This document shows, piece after piece, positions 18,396 through 28,229 of a stretch of DNA of 64,000 bases (positions are counted from its first letter, which is position 1; each line of letters begins with the position of its first letter). The notes below the pieces were generated by a model. The model saw only the letters and a list, made by a program, of their open reading frames with translations, ran no database searches and was not told the DNA's origin. The DNA is taken from the NCBI RefSeq assembly GCF_012163145.1, contig NZ_JAAVTX010000006.1, forward strand, positions 186,001 through 250,000, read 5' to 3'. A program made the position numbers and the translations under genes. Source of the stretch: Falsiroseomonas frigidaquae. GTDB lineage: Bacteria > Pseudomonadota > Alphaproteobacteria > Acetobacterales > Acetobacteraceae.

Positions 18396-19379
18396 TCAGC
18401 GCCTGATGAAGGCCAGGAGGTCCGGGTTGATGACCTCCGCATGCGTGGTGCACATGCCGTGCTGGAAGCCCTCATAGACCTTCAGCGTGCCGTGCTTCAG
18501 CAGCCTGGCGGACAGGCGCGCCGTGTCATCGATCGGCACGATCTGGTCATCGTCACCATGCATGACCAGCGTCGGTACATCGATGGCGCGGAGGTCGTCG
18601 GTGAAGTCGGTCTCGGAGAAGGCCTTGATGCCGTCGTAATGGGCCTTCGCGCCACCGGCCATGCCCTGACGCCACCAATTGTCGACCACCGGCTGGATGG
18701 TCTCCACACCGGGGCGGTTGAAGCCGTAGAAGGGCCCCGACGGGATATCGACGTAGAATTTCGACCGGTTGGCGGCGAGGCTGGCGCGAAATCCGTCGAA
18801 CACCGAGAGCGGCAGGCCACCGGGGTTCGCCGCCGTCTTCACCATGATCGGCGGCACCGCGCCGATGATGACAAGCTTGGCCACGCGGCCCTGCGGCTGG
18901 CCATGCCGCGCGACATAGCGCGTTGCCTCGCCGCCGCCCGTGGAATGGCCGATATGGACGGCATTGCGCAGGTTCAGGTGCTGCACCACGGCGGCGGCAT
19001 CTGCCGCATAGTGATCCATGTCGTGGCCGTCGCTGACCTGGGCGGAACGGCCATGCCCGCGACGGTCATGCGCGACGACGCGGTAGCCCTGGCTGAGGAA
19101 GTACAGCATCTGGGCATCCCAGTCGTCCGACGACAGCGGCCAGCCATGGTGGAAGACGATGGGCTGCGCATCCTTCGGCCCCCAGTCCTTGAAGAAGATC
19201 TGGGCGCCATCAGTGGTGGTCACGGTATTCATGTTCGTGTCCCTTTCGGTGCGGGAGGCGGTTGTGGTGGGCGTGGTGGCAATCGCGGCCGGCATGCCGG
19301 CGGACAACCCGACCAGCAGGCCCGCGCCGCCAACGAGCAGCGCGCGCCTGTCCGGCCACAGGCCGGTGACCTCATTCAT
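18396..19379 (-). CDS. Alpha/beta hydrolase of the non-heme chloroperoxidase/arylesterase type, Tat leader
   Basis: The 327-residue product matches non-heme chloroperoxidase-like esterases: [19 protein letters not shown] (oxyanion), [24 protein letters not shown] with the nucleophile Ser, [10 protein letters not shown] with the acid, and FQHGMCTTH with the catalytic His. Ahead of the core is a leader of about 45 residues with DRR and a hydrophobic stretch ([17 protein letters not shown]), consistent with Tat export. The start at 19379 has GAGGAG 7 nt upstream; a cytosolic start at 19232 is possible but less likely. The substrate is unknown. It lies in the same accessory block as two other alpha/beta hydrolases. 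Confidence 0.82.
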   Translation of the reverse strand: MNEVTGLWPDRRALLVGGAGLLVGLSAGMPAAIATTPTTTASRTERDTNMNTVTTTDGAQIFFKDWGPKDAQPIVFHHGWPLSSDDWDAQMLYFLSQGYRVVAHDRRGHGRSAQVSDGHDMDHYAADAAAVVQHLNLRNAVHIGHSTGGGEATRYVARHGQPQGRVAKLVIIGAVPPIMVKTAANPGGLPLSVFDGFRASLAANRSKFYVDIPSGPFYGFNRPGVETIQPVVDNWWRQGMAGGAKAHYDGIKAFSETDFTDDLRAIDVPTLVMHGDDDQIVPIDDTARLSARLLKHGTLKVYEGFQHGMCTTHAEVINPDLLAFIRR

Positions 19380-19438
19380 CGCAGTCTCCTCGCGTTCGTG
19401 GCCGTCGGGCGGAGCGCCGGCAGGGGCTGCCGCGGCGT

Positions 19439-20131
19439 TCAACTGACGATGCTCCTGGCGATGCCGGCGCGCCTCTGCAGGTTCTTCTTGTCGCCGTACT
19501 CGGTATGGAACCTGTCCTGCACCGCGCCGCCGGCGTAGTGGCTGACGACGACGTCGTTGGCCTTGCCTTTGACCTGGGCGATGGTCACCCGCATCACGAT
19601 GCCGACGCCGCCCTGCGGCCGACGGTCGTTGCCGATGCGCGGCAGGCCGACGCCGCTGAAGGAATAGGCCAGGCATTTCCCGATGCTGACGGTGCCGACC
19701 TTCTGCAGCACGTTGCTGGCCCCGAAGGGCTCCCACGGGATCGCGGCGTTCTTGACGATCTGGATGACCTGGCATCCGAACTGGCAGTACTGGCCCAGGT
19801 CGAGATAGATCAGCGAATTGGTGCTGGCGGCCCTGCCGTCGAACCGCGCGAGGCTCTTTTCCTTCGCCTCGGTGATATAGCTGGTCAGCTTGCCCGGACC
19901 GGTTTCCGGATTGGTCAGCTCATCCACGCTGCCTCTGCGGATCCGGCGGAGATGCTTGGTCGCGAAGTTGTTGCCCTCGAACTTAACGGTGTAGCCGCCG
20001 CTGGTGACGGTAACCGGCGAGGCCAGATCCGCCTCATCGTCGACCGTGGCCGTATAGTCGCTGACGCCGTCCTTGATGCTGTGCTCGGCCTTCATGCGGG
20101 CCGCCGCGCACAGGATGGCGGAGGCGAGCAC
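19439..20131 (-). CDS. Secreted protein of unknown function, probable 5' frameshift
   Basis: This 230-codon frame opens at a GTG without a ribosome binding site and begins inside a signal-peptide-like stretch. In another frame, an ATG at 20205, preceded by GAGGAG at 9-nt spacing, encodes a perfect signal peptide (MRSVATHRRAPIAWIGAV and on to AAAALQLC). That frame hits a stop about 30 codons later, where this frame takes over. A real frameshift or a sequencing error between about 20095 and 20160 would join them into one exported protein of about 255 residues. The mature part contains paired Cys (QYCQFGCQ) and mixed beta-like sequence. I do not recognise the family. Confidence 0.55.
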   Translation of the reverse strand: MLASAILCAAARMKAEHSIKDGVSDYTATVDDEADLASPVTVTSGGYTVKFEGNNFATKHLRRIRRGSVDELTNPETGPGKLTSYITEAKEKSLARFDGRAASTNSLIYLDLGQYCQFGCQVIQIVKNAAIPWEPFGASNVLQKVGTVSIGKCLAYSFSGVGLPRIGNDRRPQGGVGIVMRVTIAQVKGKANDVVVSHYAGGAVQDRFHTEYGDKKNLQRRAGIARSIVS

Positions 20132-20418
20132 AGCTGTAGGGCCGCGGCGGCGACAGCGCCGATCCAGGCGATGGGTGCCCTTCGATGTGTTGCGACGGAT
20201 CGCATGCGCATCATCTCCTCGACAGATGCAGCATCGAATAGGCCGGCGCCGTTACGGGCCGACTACAAGGGCAGCGCCCTTGACTACATCTGAAACGCGC
20301 GCCGGATGCGACTGGCAACTACCGCCGTAGCCGCAAGGCCCCTGTTTGACATGAACCCGCAAGCGCACGGCTGCATGGTCCGCCCTCATTCCCGACCGGA
20401 TGAGGCAAGGATTTCACC

Positions 20419-20673
20419 ATGCATGTTCGTCGACCCGCCTGGGACCCTGTTCCGCCCGCGACGTCCCAGGCCACGCCGCGCCTGTCCCTCTGGCGCCGCA
20501 TCTGCGCGTACTTCGATCATCAGCGCAGGCAGCGGCTGGCGGCGCAGGAGCTTGCACTGCTCAATCACCACATGCTGACCGATATCGGGCTGACGCGATG
20601 GGACATCGTGCGACGCGGCGCGCATTGCCGGCAGTCCTGCGGGCGGGATGGGCGCTTCCACCTCATCAGCTGA
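20419..20673 (+). CDS. DUF1127 domain protein
   Basis: The 84-residue protein has the DUF1127 (YjiS-like) core, an Arg-rich helix followed by ELALLNHHMLTDIGLTRWDI. Small DUF1127 proteins are common in alphaproteobacteria; some have been linked to RNA turnover and phosphate or stress responses. The N-terminal 30 residues are Pro/Ala-rich and the C-terminal tail has two Cys. The start is preceded by AAGGA. It is a single gene with P450 on the other side, pointing toward it. Confidence 0.8.
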   Translation: MHVRRPAWDPVPPATSQATPRLSLWRRICAYFDHQRRQRLAAQELALLNHHMLTDIGLTRWDIVRRGAHCRQSCGRDGRFHLIS

Positions 20674-20784
20674 CGGCCGGGTCGCAGTCGTCGTTGGTTG
20701 CTCGGCTTGCGGTGGCCCGCGGAGCCCAAGGCGGCGATCCCGGGCGGCAGCCGCCCCGGGATCACCGGCGTCGGATCGCCAGTG

Positions 20785-22062
20785 TCAGGCGGCCTGGCGT
20801 TCCGGGATCCGCACCCGCATTTCCGTAAAGCCATGCATGAGGGTCGAGAAGGTCCGCAGCGGCGGATGTAGCACCTCGATCCGCGGGAAGCGCTTCAGCA
20901 CTTCCTGCCAGAGCGTGCGAAGCTGAAGGTCGGCGAGGCGGGCGCCGATGCAGCGGTGGATCCCGGCGCCGAAGGCGAGATGGCGGCGGGCGTTGCCGCG
21001 GTCCAGGATGAAGTCGTCGGCCTGCGCAAAGCGTTCCTCGTCGCGATTGGCGGAGAGATACCAGAGGATCACCTTGTCGCCCTTCGGGATCATCCGCCCG
21101 CCCAGCGACACGTCGCGCATGGCGGTGCGACGCATATGGGCGACCGGGGTCTGCCACCGCAGCACCTCGGGCGTCAGGCCGGCCATCAGTTCTGGCTGCC
21201 GCCGCAGCTTCTCCAGCTCGCCCGGGAAGCGATCGAAGGCGAGGACGCTGCCGCTGATGCTGTTGCGGGTGGTGTCGTTGCCGGCGACGATCAGCAGCAG
21301 GATATTGCCCTGCAATTCGGCCCGCGGCATCCCGCGCGTCTCCGGGCACCTAGCCAGCATGGACAGCAAATCATCGCCGTCCGGCGTCCTCAGCCGCTCC
21401 GCCCAGATCTGATCGAAGGTGCCAAGGCATTCCTGCATGACGCCGAGCTTGTCCGCCAGCGTGGGGAAGCCGGGACTGCCCGGCAGCGCCACGGTGGCCT
21501 CGGACCAGCGGATCAGGTCGCGTGACCGCGCCTGCGGGAAGCCGAGCAGCAGGGCGAGCGTCCGCGCGGTCAGTTCGACGGAGACGCGATCGACCCAGTC
21601 GAAGGCTTCGCCGATCGGCAGTTCGTCCAGGATCTCCGCCGACCAGGACTGCAGCTGAGCGGCCATGGCGACCAGGCGATCATTCGAGAAGGCCGGCGCG
21701 ATCACCTTGCGCTGCTCCGTGTGCCGCGGCGGGTCCATGGCGATGAAGGACGGCAGGAATTGCGGGTCGTCGGGATGCGAGAGGATCGAGATGCCGCCGT
21801 TGAAATGCTCGGAGGAGAAGGTGGCGGGATCCAGCTCCACTGCCTCGATGTCGCGCGCTCGCGTGATCGACCAGTAGGAGCCGAACAGGCCATTGGCGCA
21901 GTAATGCACCGGCGCCTGCCGACGCAGGCGTTCGAAATAGCGCGGGGCAAGACCCAGCTGAAACAAGCCGGGCTGCGCCACGTCGATTTCATCGATCGGC
22001 AGCGTTGCAAGCTGGCTTTCGTAGGGCTCCGCGTTCTTCGGGCTGAGCGGGATTTCTCGCAT
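20785..22062 (-). CDS. Cytochrome P450
   Basis: The 425-residue product is a soluble bacterial P450. It has the I-helix motif LLIVAGNDTTRNS (oxygen activation), the K-helix ExxR in PEVLRWQ, and the heme-binding loop LAFGAGIHRCIG with the Cys ligand near residue 375. The N-terminal segments (FSSEHFNGG, FIAMDPPRHTEQR) are typical of CYP153/CYP125-like bacterial monooxygenases. It should hydroxylate a small hydrophobic substrate; no ferredoxin or reductase gene lies beside it. The ATG has AAGGAG 8 nt upstream. Confidence 0.9.
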   Translation of the reverse strand: MREIPLSPKNAEPYESQLATLPIDEIDVAQPGLFQLGLAPRYFERLRRQAPVHYCANGLFGSYWSITRARDIEAVELDPATFSSEHFNGGISILSHPDDPQFLPSFIAMDPPRHTEQRKVIAPAFSNDRLVAMAAQLQSWSAEILDELPIGEAFDWVDRVSVELTARTLALLLGFPQARSRDLIRWSEATVALPGSPGFPTLADKLGVMQECLGTFDQIWAERLRTPDGDDLLSMLARCPETRGMPRAELQGNILLLIVAGNDTTRNSISGSVLAFDRFPGELEKLRRQPELMAGLTPEVLRWQTPVAHMRRTAMRDVSLGGRMIPKGDKVILWYLSANRDEERFAQADDFILDRGNARRHLAFGAGIHRCIGARLADLQLRTLWQEVLKRFPRIEVLHPPLRTFSTLMHGFTEMRVRIPERQAA

Positions 22063-22405
22063 GAGGGACTCCTTGCAGTCGGAGGTCCCTGATTGATGCG
22101 CCGCGACTACGCGCCAATTTCAGCGAGGCGCCGAGGGCTACGCGTGCAATCCGCAGCGGCTTCCGTCGCAATGCGCCATGCCGCGATAATGCCGGAGAGC
22201 GGGATGGTCTGCCGACGCATCTCACCGGCGCCTGGTCAAAGCGCCCGGAGCCCGCTGGCCGAGGCCCAGGAGGCAGCTCATTCAAGCCATGCGGAAGCAC
22301 CCTACACGAAGGCTCCCAGAGGACGATCCGGGGTTGTTCCTGCCGATCCAGGGCGATCTTCAGCGGCAGGTGGCGCGGCGAAACGAGGGTGGAACCGAAT
22401 GTTCA
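22063..22405. other. Intergenic gap with no gene seen
   Basis: These 343 bases lie between the P450 start and the 3' end of tRNA-Lys. Short open frames occur on both strands but lack ribosome binding sites and coding character. The P450 promoter should be here. Confidence 0.4.
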
Positions 22406-22481
22406 TGGTGAGCCCGGTGGGACTCGAACCCACGACCCCATGATTAAAAGTCACGTGCTCTACCGGCTGAGCTACGGGCTC
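22406..22481 (-). tRNA. tRNA-Lys (anticodon TTT)
   Basis: The minus strand folds as a complete 76-nt tRNA with encoded CCA. The acceptor stem GAGCCCG pairs with CGGGCTC, the D arm is GCTC/GAGC, the anticodon stem CGTGA/TCATG encloses loop CTTTTAA (anticodon TTT, Lys), and the T arm is GTGGG-TTCGAGT-CCCAC. It is upstream of the cyclophilin end on the same strand. Confidence 0.96.
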
Positions 22482-22520
22482 GGGGTGCGCGCCCCGCAAG
22501 GGGGGCGCGCGAGGTGCGTG

Positions 22521-23078
22521 TTAGGCGTCGGCAGCGGGGGTGCTGTCAACCCCCTCGGCCGGGCTGGCGGCGGGTTCGGCGGCCGGCTCGGCGGCGCCGA
22601 CGCGCATGGACTTCACGCGGTCCGGCTCGCGCGCGATGCCGTTCGGGCCCTGGCCGCGCTTGATCTTGTCGACCAGGTCCATGCCGTCCACGACGCGGCC
22701 CCAGATGGTGTACTGGCCATCCAGGCTCGGCGCCGGGCCGAACATGATGAAGAACTGGCTGTTGGCGCTGTTCGGGTTGTTGGTGCGGGCCATGCCGCAG
22801 ACGCCGCGCACGAACTTCGCCTTGGCCGGCGGGCTGAACTCGGCCGGCAGGTCGGGATGTTCGGAACCGCCGGTGCCGGTGCCGGTCGGGTCGCCGCCCT
22901 GCGCCATGAAGCCGTCGATCACGCGGTGGAACGGCGTGCCGTCATAGAAGCCGGCGCCAGCCAGCGCCTTGATGCGGTCGACATGCTGCGGCGCCAGGTC
23001 CGGCAGCAGCTCGATGGTCACCACGCCGCTTTCCAGTTCCAGCAGCAGGGTGTTTTCCGGCGCGAGGGAAGCGCTCAT
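22521..23078 (-). CDS. Cyclophilin-type peptidyl-prolyl isomerase, cytoplasmic
   Basis: The 185-residue product has the cyclophilin core: FHRVIDGFMAQGGDPTGTG with catalytic Arg, NSQFFIMFGPAPSLDG and IWGRVVDGMDLVDKI. It speeds Xaa-Pro isomerisation during folding. There is no signal peptide, unlike its neighbour. The last 25 residues are Ala/Pro/Glu-rich and disordered. It follows a second, exported cyclophilin on the same strand, so the pair serves both compartments. Confidence 0.92.
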   Translation of the reverse strand: MSASLAPENTLLLELESGVVTIELLPDLAPQHVDRIKALAGAGFYDGTPFHRVIDGFMAQGGDPTGTGTGGSEHPDLPAEFSPPAKAKFVRGVCGMARTNNPNSANSQFFIMFGPAPSLDGQYTIWGRVVDGMDLVDKIKRGQGPNGIAREPDRVKSMRVGAAEPAAEPAASPAEGVDSTPAADA

Positions 23079-23126
23079 CTGTCTCGGTCCTTCACTGAGG
23101 TTATTCTTGGGCCGCGGCCTGCCGCA

Positions 23127-23723
23127 TCACCGCGCATCGGCGGCGACGCGCATGGCGCGGATGCGATCGGCAGGCTGCGGAACGAGGCCGGAAGGCCCCT
23201 GCCCGCGCTTGATCTTGTCCACCGCCTCCATCCCCGCCACCACGCGGCCCCAGATGGTGTACTGCCCATCCAGGTTGGGTGCCGGCGCGAACATGATGAA
23301 GAACTGGCTGTTGGCGGTGTTCGGCGCGGCGGTGCGGGCCATGCCGCAGGTGCCACGCAGGAAGCGGGCACGGCGGGCGGGGGTGAATTCCGCCGGCAGG
23401 TTCGGCAGGTCGGACCCGCCGGTGCCGGTGCCGGTCGGGTCGCCGCCCTGCGCCATGAAGCCCTCGATCACGCGATGGAAGGGCGTGTTGTCGTAGAAGC
23501 CACGGCGCGTCAGCACCTTGATCCGCTCCACATGGCGCGGGGCGAGATCCGGCAGAAGCTGGATGGTGACGCGGCCATCCTTCAGCTCCAGGAACAGGGT
23601 GTTTTCCGGGTCCGTCTGCGGCTGCGCCAGCGCCGGGCGCGCGGCCAGCATCGGCGTGGCCAGCACAGGGGCAACGAGACCGGCGCCGAGCAGGCTGCGG
23701 CGAAACACGGTACGAGCTGTCAT
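23127..23723 (-). CDS. Cyclophilin-type peptidyl-prolyl isomerase, periplasmic
   Basis: The 198-residue product starts with a signal peptide (RTVFRRSLLGAGLVAPVLA, ending near ALAQ), so it works in the periplasm. The FHRVIEGFMAQGGDPTGTG, NSQFFIMFAPAP and IWGRVVAGME motifs match its cytoplasmic neighbour closely, indicating a tandem duplication. Its start overlaps the coaD stop by 4 bp (ATGA), so it is co-translated with coaD and lies in the gyrA-coaD transcript. Confidence 0.92.
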   Translation of the reverse strand: MTARTVFRRSLLGAGLVAPVLATPMLAARPALAQPQTDPENTLFLELKDGRVTIQLLPDLAPRHVERIKVLTRRGFYDNTPFHRVIEGFMAQGGDPTGTGTGGSDLPNLPAEFTPARRARFLRGTCGMARTAAPNTANSQFFIMFAPAPNLDGQYTIWGRVVAGMEAVDKIKRGQGPSGLVPQPADRIRAMRVAADAR

Positions 23724-24241
23724 TCTGCGGCTTCCTTGCGATTTCGCACGCGCACCAGCGTGCGTTCCAGGGTCAGCTTCGGGACGAAAGAGGTGACATC
23801 GCCCCCGAGCGTCGCGACCTCCTTGACGAAACGCGACGAGATGAACTGGTTCGTTTCGCTCGCCATCAGGAAGACGGTTTCGACATCGGGCGCCAGGCGG
23901 TGGTTCATGCCCGCCATCTGGAACTCGTAGTCGAAGTCGGAAACCGCCCGCAGGCCGCGGATGATCATCCGTGCCTCGGACTGGCGGGCGAACTCCACCA
24001 GCAGCCCGGTGAACGGCACCACGATGATCTCGGACCCGACCTCGGCCGAGATGGTGTCGGTTTCCGCCTTCACCAGTTCCACCCGCTCATCCAGCGAGAA
24101 AAGCGGGCCCTTGCCGGAATTGATGGCGACGCCGACCACCAGCCGGTCCACCAGCCGCGCGGCGCGGGCGATGACATCCAGATGGCCGTTGGTTACCGGG
24201 TCGAAGGTGCCCGGATAGATGCCGATACGCTTCTCAGACAT
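23720..24241 (-). CDS. coaD: Phosphopantetheine adenylyltransferase
   Basis: The 173-residue enzyme joins ATP to 4'-phosphopantetheine, the fourth step of coenzyme A synthesis, in the cytoplasm. The nucleotidyl-transferase motif [14 protein letters not shown] is at the N-terminus, and [18 protein letters not shown] plus the C-terminal SSRFVKEVA motif are family signatures. It overlaps the gyrA stop by 8 bp and the periplasmic cyclophilin start by 4 bp, so the three form an operon. The length is normal. Confidence 0.97.
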   Translation of the reverse strand: MSEKRIGIYPGTFDPVTNGHLDVIARAARLVDRLVVGVAINSGKGPLFSLDERVELVKAETDTISAEVGSEIIVVPFTGLLVEFARQSEARMIIRGLRAVSDFDYEFQMAGMNHRLAPDVETVFLMASETNQFISSRFVKEVATLGGDVTSFVPKLTLERTLVRVRNRKEAAE

Positions 24242-27119
24242 CGCTGCCGGGCTCCGTCATGCCGACCGCGCCGGTTTCGGCGGCAGCCCCATCCACGCCA
24301 GCCTGCGCCGGCGCCTCGTCATCCACCACGGGGAAGCAGGAGGTCACGCGTTCCTCCGCATCCGGCCGTGCGATCCGCACGCCCATCGCGCTGCGCCCGG
24401 TGATGCGCACCTGATCGGCCGGCGTGCGGATCAGCTTGCCGCCATCCGTCACCAGCAGCAGGTCGTCGCCCGCCTGCACGGTGAAGGTGGCGACCACCTC
24501 CTTGCCCGTGCGCCACTTGGCATCGAAGCCGATGGCGCGGATGCCCTGGCCGCCGCGACCCGCCAGCCGGTATTCATAGGCGGAGCTGCGCTTGCCGAAG
24601 CCCTTCTCGGTCACCGCCAGGATGAACTGCTCAGCCTCGGCCAGCTCGGCCTCGCGCTCCGGCGTCAGGGTGACGACCTCGCCCCCTTCCTCGGCTTCAT
24701 CGGCCGCGACGGCCTCCGTCGCCTCGCTCTCCGCCTCCGCATCCGCCTCGCCATTCTGGCGGCGGCGCTGCGCGGCGGTGCGGAGGTAGGCGCGGAATTC
24801 CTCCGGCTCGCCCGCCACATGGCGCAGCACCGCGAGCGAGATCACCGTGTCGCCGTTCAGCAGGCGGATGCCGCGCACGCCGCTTGAATCGCGCCCGGCG
24901 AAGACCCGCAGCGTGTCCGTCTCGGCCTGGAAGCGGATGCAGCGGCCGTTGCGGGTCGCCAGCATCACGTCATCGCCCTCGCGGCAGGTGGCGACGCCGA
25001 TCAGGCTGTCGCCCTCGTCCAGCTTCATGGCGATCAGGCCCATGGCGCGGACGTTCTTGAAGTCGGACAGCTTGTTGCGCCGGACATTGCCCTGCGCGGT
25101 CGCGAAGACCAGGTGCAGGTTCTCCCACAGCGATTCATCCTGCGGCAGCGGCAGCACCGCCGTCACCTGCTCGCCATCCTGCAGTTGCAGCACCTGGCGC
25201 AGGCTGCGGCCACGGCCCGTCGCGCCGCCTTCCGGCAACTGCCAGATCTTCTCGCGGAAGGCGATGCCGCGCGAGGTGAAGAACAACACCCACTGATGGG
25301 TGTGCGCCACGAAGCTGCGCAGGACGATATCATCCTCCCGCGTCGCCGCCCCGCTGCGGCCACGGCCGCCGCGATGCTGGCTGCGGAACACGTCGAGGCC
25401 GGTGCGCTTGACGTAGCCATCGCGCGTCAGCGTCACCACCATGGTGCCCGGCTCGATCAGGCTCTCGTCGTCCTGGTCGGCCACGCCATCGACGATCTCG
25501 GTCATCCGCGGCACGGCGATCTGCGCGCGCACCGCCACCAGTTCCTGCCCCATCAGTTCCAGCCGCCGGGGGCGGGAGGACAGGATGTCGAGCAGGTTGC
25601 TGATCGTGCCGGCCACGTCGTTCAGCTCGGCGTTGATCTTCTCCCGCTCCAGCCCGGTCAGGCGCTGCAGGCGCAGCTCCAGGATGCCGCGGGCCTGGTC
25701 CTCGGTCAGCCGCACCGTGCCGTCGGGCGTCAGCGTGTTGCGCTCGTCATCGACCAGCGCCAGCAGCGGCGCCACATCGGCCGCCGGCCAGTCCCGCGCC
25801 ATCAGCTGCGCGCGGGCCGTCGCCGCATCCGGCGCGGCACGGATCAGCGCGATGACCGCGTCGATATTGGCCACCGCGATGGCCAGGCCGATCAACTGGT
25901 GGCCGCGTTCGCGCGCCTTGGCCAGGCGGAAGCGCGACCGGCGGAGGATCACCTCCTCGCGGAACTTGATGAAGGCCGTCAGCGCGTCGCGCAGCGCCAT
26001 CTGCCGCGGCCGCCCTTCGTCCAGCGCCACGAAGTTGACGGGGAAGGAGGTCTGCAGCTGGGTGAAGCGGTACAGGTGGTTCAGCACCACCTCCGGCGTC
26101 GCATCCTTCTTCAGCTCGACGACGATCCGCAGCCCGTCGCGGTCCGATTCATCCCGCAGGTCCGAGATGCCCTCGATCGCCTTGGCGCGCACCAGCTCCG
26201 CGATCTTCTCGATCAGCGTCGATTTGTTGACCTGGTACGGGATCTCCGTGACCACGATCATCGACCGCCCGCCACGCATCTCCTCGATCGTCGCGCGCGC
26301 GCGCAGCGGGATCGAACCCCGCCCCGTCTCAAAGGCGCTGCGGATGCCGGAGCGGCCGAGGATCAAGCCGCCGGTCGGGAAATCCGGCCCGGGCATGATC
26401 TTCATCAGCGCTTCCAGGCTGATCGCCGGGTCCGCGATCATCGCCAGGGTGGCGTCGATCACCTCCCCCGGATTGTGCGGCGGGATGTTGGTGGCCATGC
26501 CGACCGCGATGCCGCCGGCGCCGTTCACCAGCAGGTTCGGGAAGGCGGCAGGCAGCACCTTCGGCTCGCTGGCCGATTCGTCGTAGTTCGACTGGAAATC
26601 GACCGTGTCCTCGTCGATCCCCTCCAGCAGCGCCGTCGCGGCGCGGGCCAGGCGGGCTTCCGTGTAGCGCATCGCCGCGGCCGGATCGCCGTCCATGGAC
26701 CCGAAATTGCCCTGGCCGTCGATCAGCGGCACCCGCATGGCGAAGGGCTGCGCCATCCGCACCAACGCGTCGTAGATGCTGCTGTCGCCATGCGGGTGGT
26801 ACTTACCCATCACGTCGCCGACCACGCGGGCCGATTTCCGGTGCGGCTTGTCCGGCGCGAAGCCGTTCTCGTTCATGCTGAACAGGATGCGGCGATGCAC
26901 GGGCTTCAACCCGTCCCGCGCATCCGGCAAGGCGCGGGAGACGATGACGGACATGGCATAGTCGAGGTAGGAGCGGCGCATCTCCTCCTCGAGCCCGATC
27001 GGCGCGATCTCGCTGGGGCCGCCTGCGGCGCCCTGCGGCCCGGTTGGTCCTGTGGGCGGACCGCCGGGGGGGCCCTGCGTCCCGTTCGGGTCGCCGGGCG
27101 GGGGTGACGTGTCGCTCAA
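24234..27119 (-). CDS. gyrA: DNA gyrase subunit A
   Basis: The 961-residue product is the breakage-rejoining subunit of DNA gyrase, which introduces negative supercoils with GyrB. The catalytic Tyr lies in [12 protein letters not shown]. The quinolone-resistance region reads [17 protein letters not shown], with the Ser and Asp of the sensitive form. The C-terminal beta-pinwheel is present with an acidic insert (about 780-840). The N-terminus carries an unusual run of about 38 residues rich in Gly-Pro-Xaa triplets before the conserved [14 protein letters not shown] segment. The minus-strand order is gyrA-coaD-cyclophilin. Confidence 0.97.
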   Translation of the reverse strand: MSDTSPPPGDPNGTQGPPGGPPTGPTGPQGAAGGPSEIAPIGLEEEMRRSYLDYAMSVIVSRALPDARDGLKPVHRRILFSMNENGFAPDKPHRKSARVVGDVMGKYHPHGDSSIYDALVRMAQPFAMRVPLIDGQGNFGSMDGDPAAAMRYTEARLARAATALLEGIDEDTVDFQSNYDESASEPKVLPAAFPNLLVNGAGGIAVGMATNIPPHNPGEVIDATLAMIADPAISLEALMKIMPGPDFPTGGLILGRSGIRSAFETGRGSIPLRARATIEEMRGGRSMIVVTEIPYQVNKSTLIEKIAELVRAKAIEGISDLRDESDRDGLRIVVELKKDATPEVVLNHLYRFTQLQTSFPVNFVALDEGRPRQMALRDALTAFIKFREEVILRRSRFRLAKARERGHQLIGLAIAVANIDAVIALIRAAPDAATARAQLMARDWPAADVAPLLALVDDERNTLTPDGTVRLTEDQARGILELRLQRLTGLEREKINAELNDVAGTISNLLDILSSRPRRLELMGQELVAVRAQIAVPRMTEIVDGVADQDDESLIEPGTMVVTLTRDGYVKRTGLDVFRSQHRGGRGRSGAATREDDIVLRSFVAHTHQWVLFFTSRGIAFREKIWQLPEGGATGRGRSLRQVLQLQDGEQVTAVLPLPQDESLWENLHLVFATAQGNVRRNKLSDFKNVRAMGLIAMKLDEGDSLIGVATCREGDDVMLATRNGRCIRFQAETDTLRVFAGRDSSGVRGIRLLNGDTVISLAVLRHVAGEPEEFRAYLRTAAQRRRQNGEADAEAESEATEAVAADEAEEGGEVVTLTPEREAELAEAEQFILAVTEKGFGKRSSAYEYRLAGRGGQGIRAIGFDAKWRTGKEVVATFTVQAGDDLLLVTDGGKLIRTPADQVRITGRSAMGVRIARPDAEERVTSCFPVVDDEAPAQAGVDGAAAETGAVGMTEPGSDV

Positions 27120-27356
27120 CGCGGAATCCTCATCCAGGGCCGGGCGTAGCAGGGCCCTGCGGGTTGTGGATTAGGCAATTCCGGGCCTCGGCGGAAGGGT
27201 GCCGCGGCCCGGAAGGCCGATTCAATGGCCGGCAAGCAGCACTGCGTTTCGCCTCCAGCCCGTTTTGACCTAGAATAAAGCCTGCGGCTGACCAACAGCC
27301 GGAGTCAGAGGCAGGATTCGCATGCGCCAAGGCGGCAAGACCGGGCCAGGTCACCG

Positions 27357-28196
27357 GTGACCCTGCCCTATATCGACCATCTCCTCAGCCAGCTCGCCCG
27401 CGGCAACACCGCTTTGGAACAGAGCTTTGGCCGGCACATCCACTGGGGCTACTGGCCCGAACCGGCTGCCGCCCAGCCCGAACGGTCCGAGGATTACGCC
27501 AGGGCGGCCGAGCGGCTGAGCCTGGAACTCCTCGACCTGGCCGATATTGCCCCCGGCATGCGGGTGCTCGATGCCGGCTGCGGCTTCGGCGGCACCCTGG
27601 CCTGCCTGCAGGAAAGGGTTGAGCGGCTGGACCTGACCGGCCTGAACATCGACCCGCGGCAGTTGCAGCGCGCCGCCCATCTGGCGCGGCCGCGCGACGG
27701 CCGCCTGCCGCGCTTCGTCGCCGGCGATGCCTGCACCCTGCCCTTCGCCGATGCCAGCTTCGACCGCGTGCTGGCGGTGGAGTGCATCTTCCACTTTCCC
27801 TCCCGCGCCGCATTCCTGGCGGAGGCGCGGCGGGTGCTGCGGCCGGGTGGCGCGCTGGTGATCTCGGACTTCGTCCCCGCCCGCAGCTGGGTGCCGATGA
27901 CGCGTATGGCGCGCTGGCCGTCGCTGGAGCGGCTGAACCTGTTCGGCGCCTGCGACGTCACCTGCTCTGCCGCCGGCTATCGCAACCTGGCCGCGGAAGC
28001 CGGGCTGAACGTGACGACGCTGCGTGACATCACCCGCCACACACTGCCGACCTACGCCTTTCTCGGCCGGATGCTGGCGCGCGGCACCCGGCGCGGCGCC
28101 GGGCAGCGCATGGCGCAGGGTGGGCTTCGCCTGCTGGACCTGGTGGGCCGCACGGGGCTGCTCCGCTACAGCCTGCTGCGCTTCGATCCGGCTTGA
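27357..28196 (+). CDS. SAM-dependent methyltransferase
   Basis: The 279-residue product is a class I methyltransferase. Motif I is VLDAGCGFGGTL (SAM binding), followed by GLNIDPRQL, FVAGDACTLPF and an acidic-aromatic strand (VLAVECIFHFPS), then RVLRPGGALVISDF. It resembles ubiE/gamma-tocopherol-type enzymes acting on small lipophilic molecules, but the acceptor is unknown. The GTG start at 27357 overlaps the stop of a 12-codon upstream open frame (GTGA). It is divergent from gyrA across 237 bp. Confidence 0.85.
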   Translation: MTLPYIDHLLSQLARGNTALEQSFGRHIHWGYWPEPAAAQPERSEDYARAAERLSLELLDLADIAPGMRVLDAGCGFGGTLACLQERVERLDLTGLNIDPRQLQRAAHLARPRDGRLPRFVAGDACTLPFADASFDRVLAVECIFHFPSRAAFLAEARRVLRPGGALVISDFVPARSWVPMTRMARWPSLERLNLFGACDVTCSAAGYRNLAAEAGLNVTTLRDITRHTLPTYAFLGRMLARGTRRGAGQRMAQGGLRLLDLVGRTGLLRYSLLRFDPA

Positions 28197-28229
28197 GCTT
28201 CCGAGGGGCCTGAATGGCCGGCGGCGAAA

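Noticed and set aside
19380-19775. Upstream extension of the Tat-exported hydrolase frame
   Set aside because: It overlaps the next gene in another frame and lacks family similarity; the start at 19379 has a good ribosome binding site.
22389-23930. 513-codon frame on the plus strand
   Set aside because: It runs through the tRNA-Lys gene and is antisense to both cyclophilins.
25113-27107. 664-codon open frame opposite gyrA
   Set aside because: It is antisense to a highly conserved gene, with His/Arg/Asp-rich composition typical of a shadow frame.
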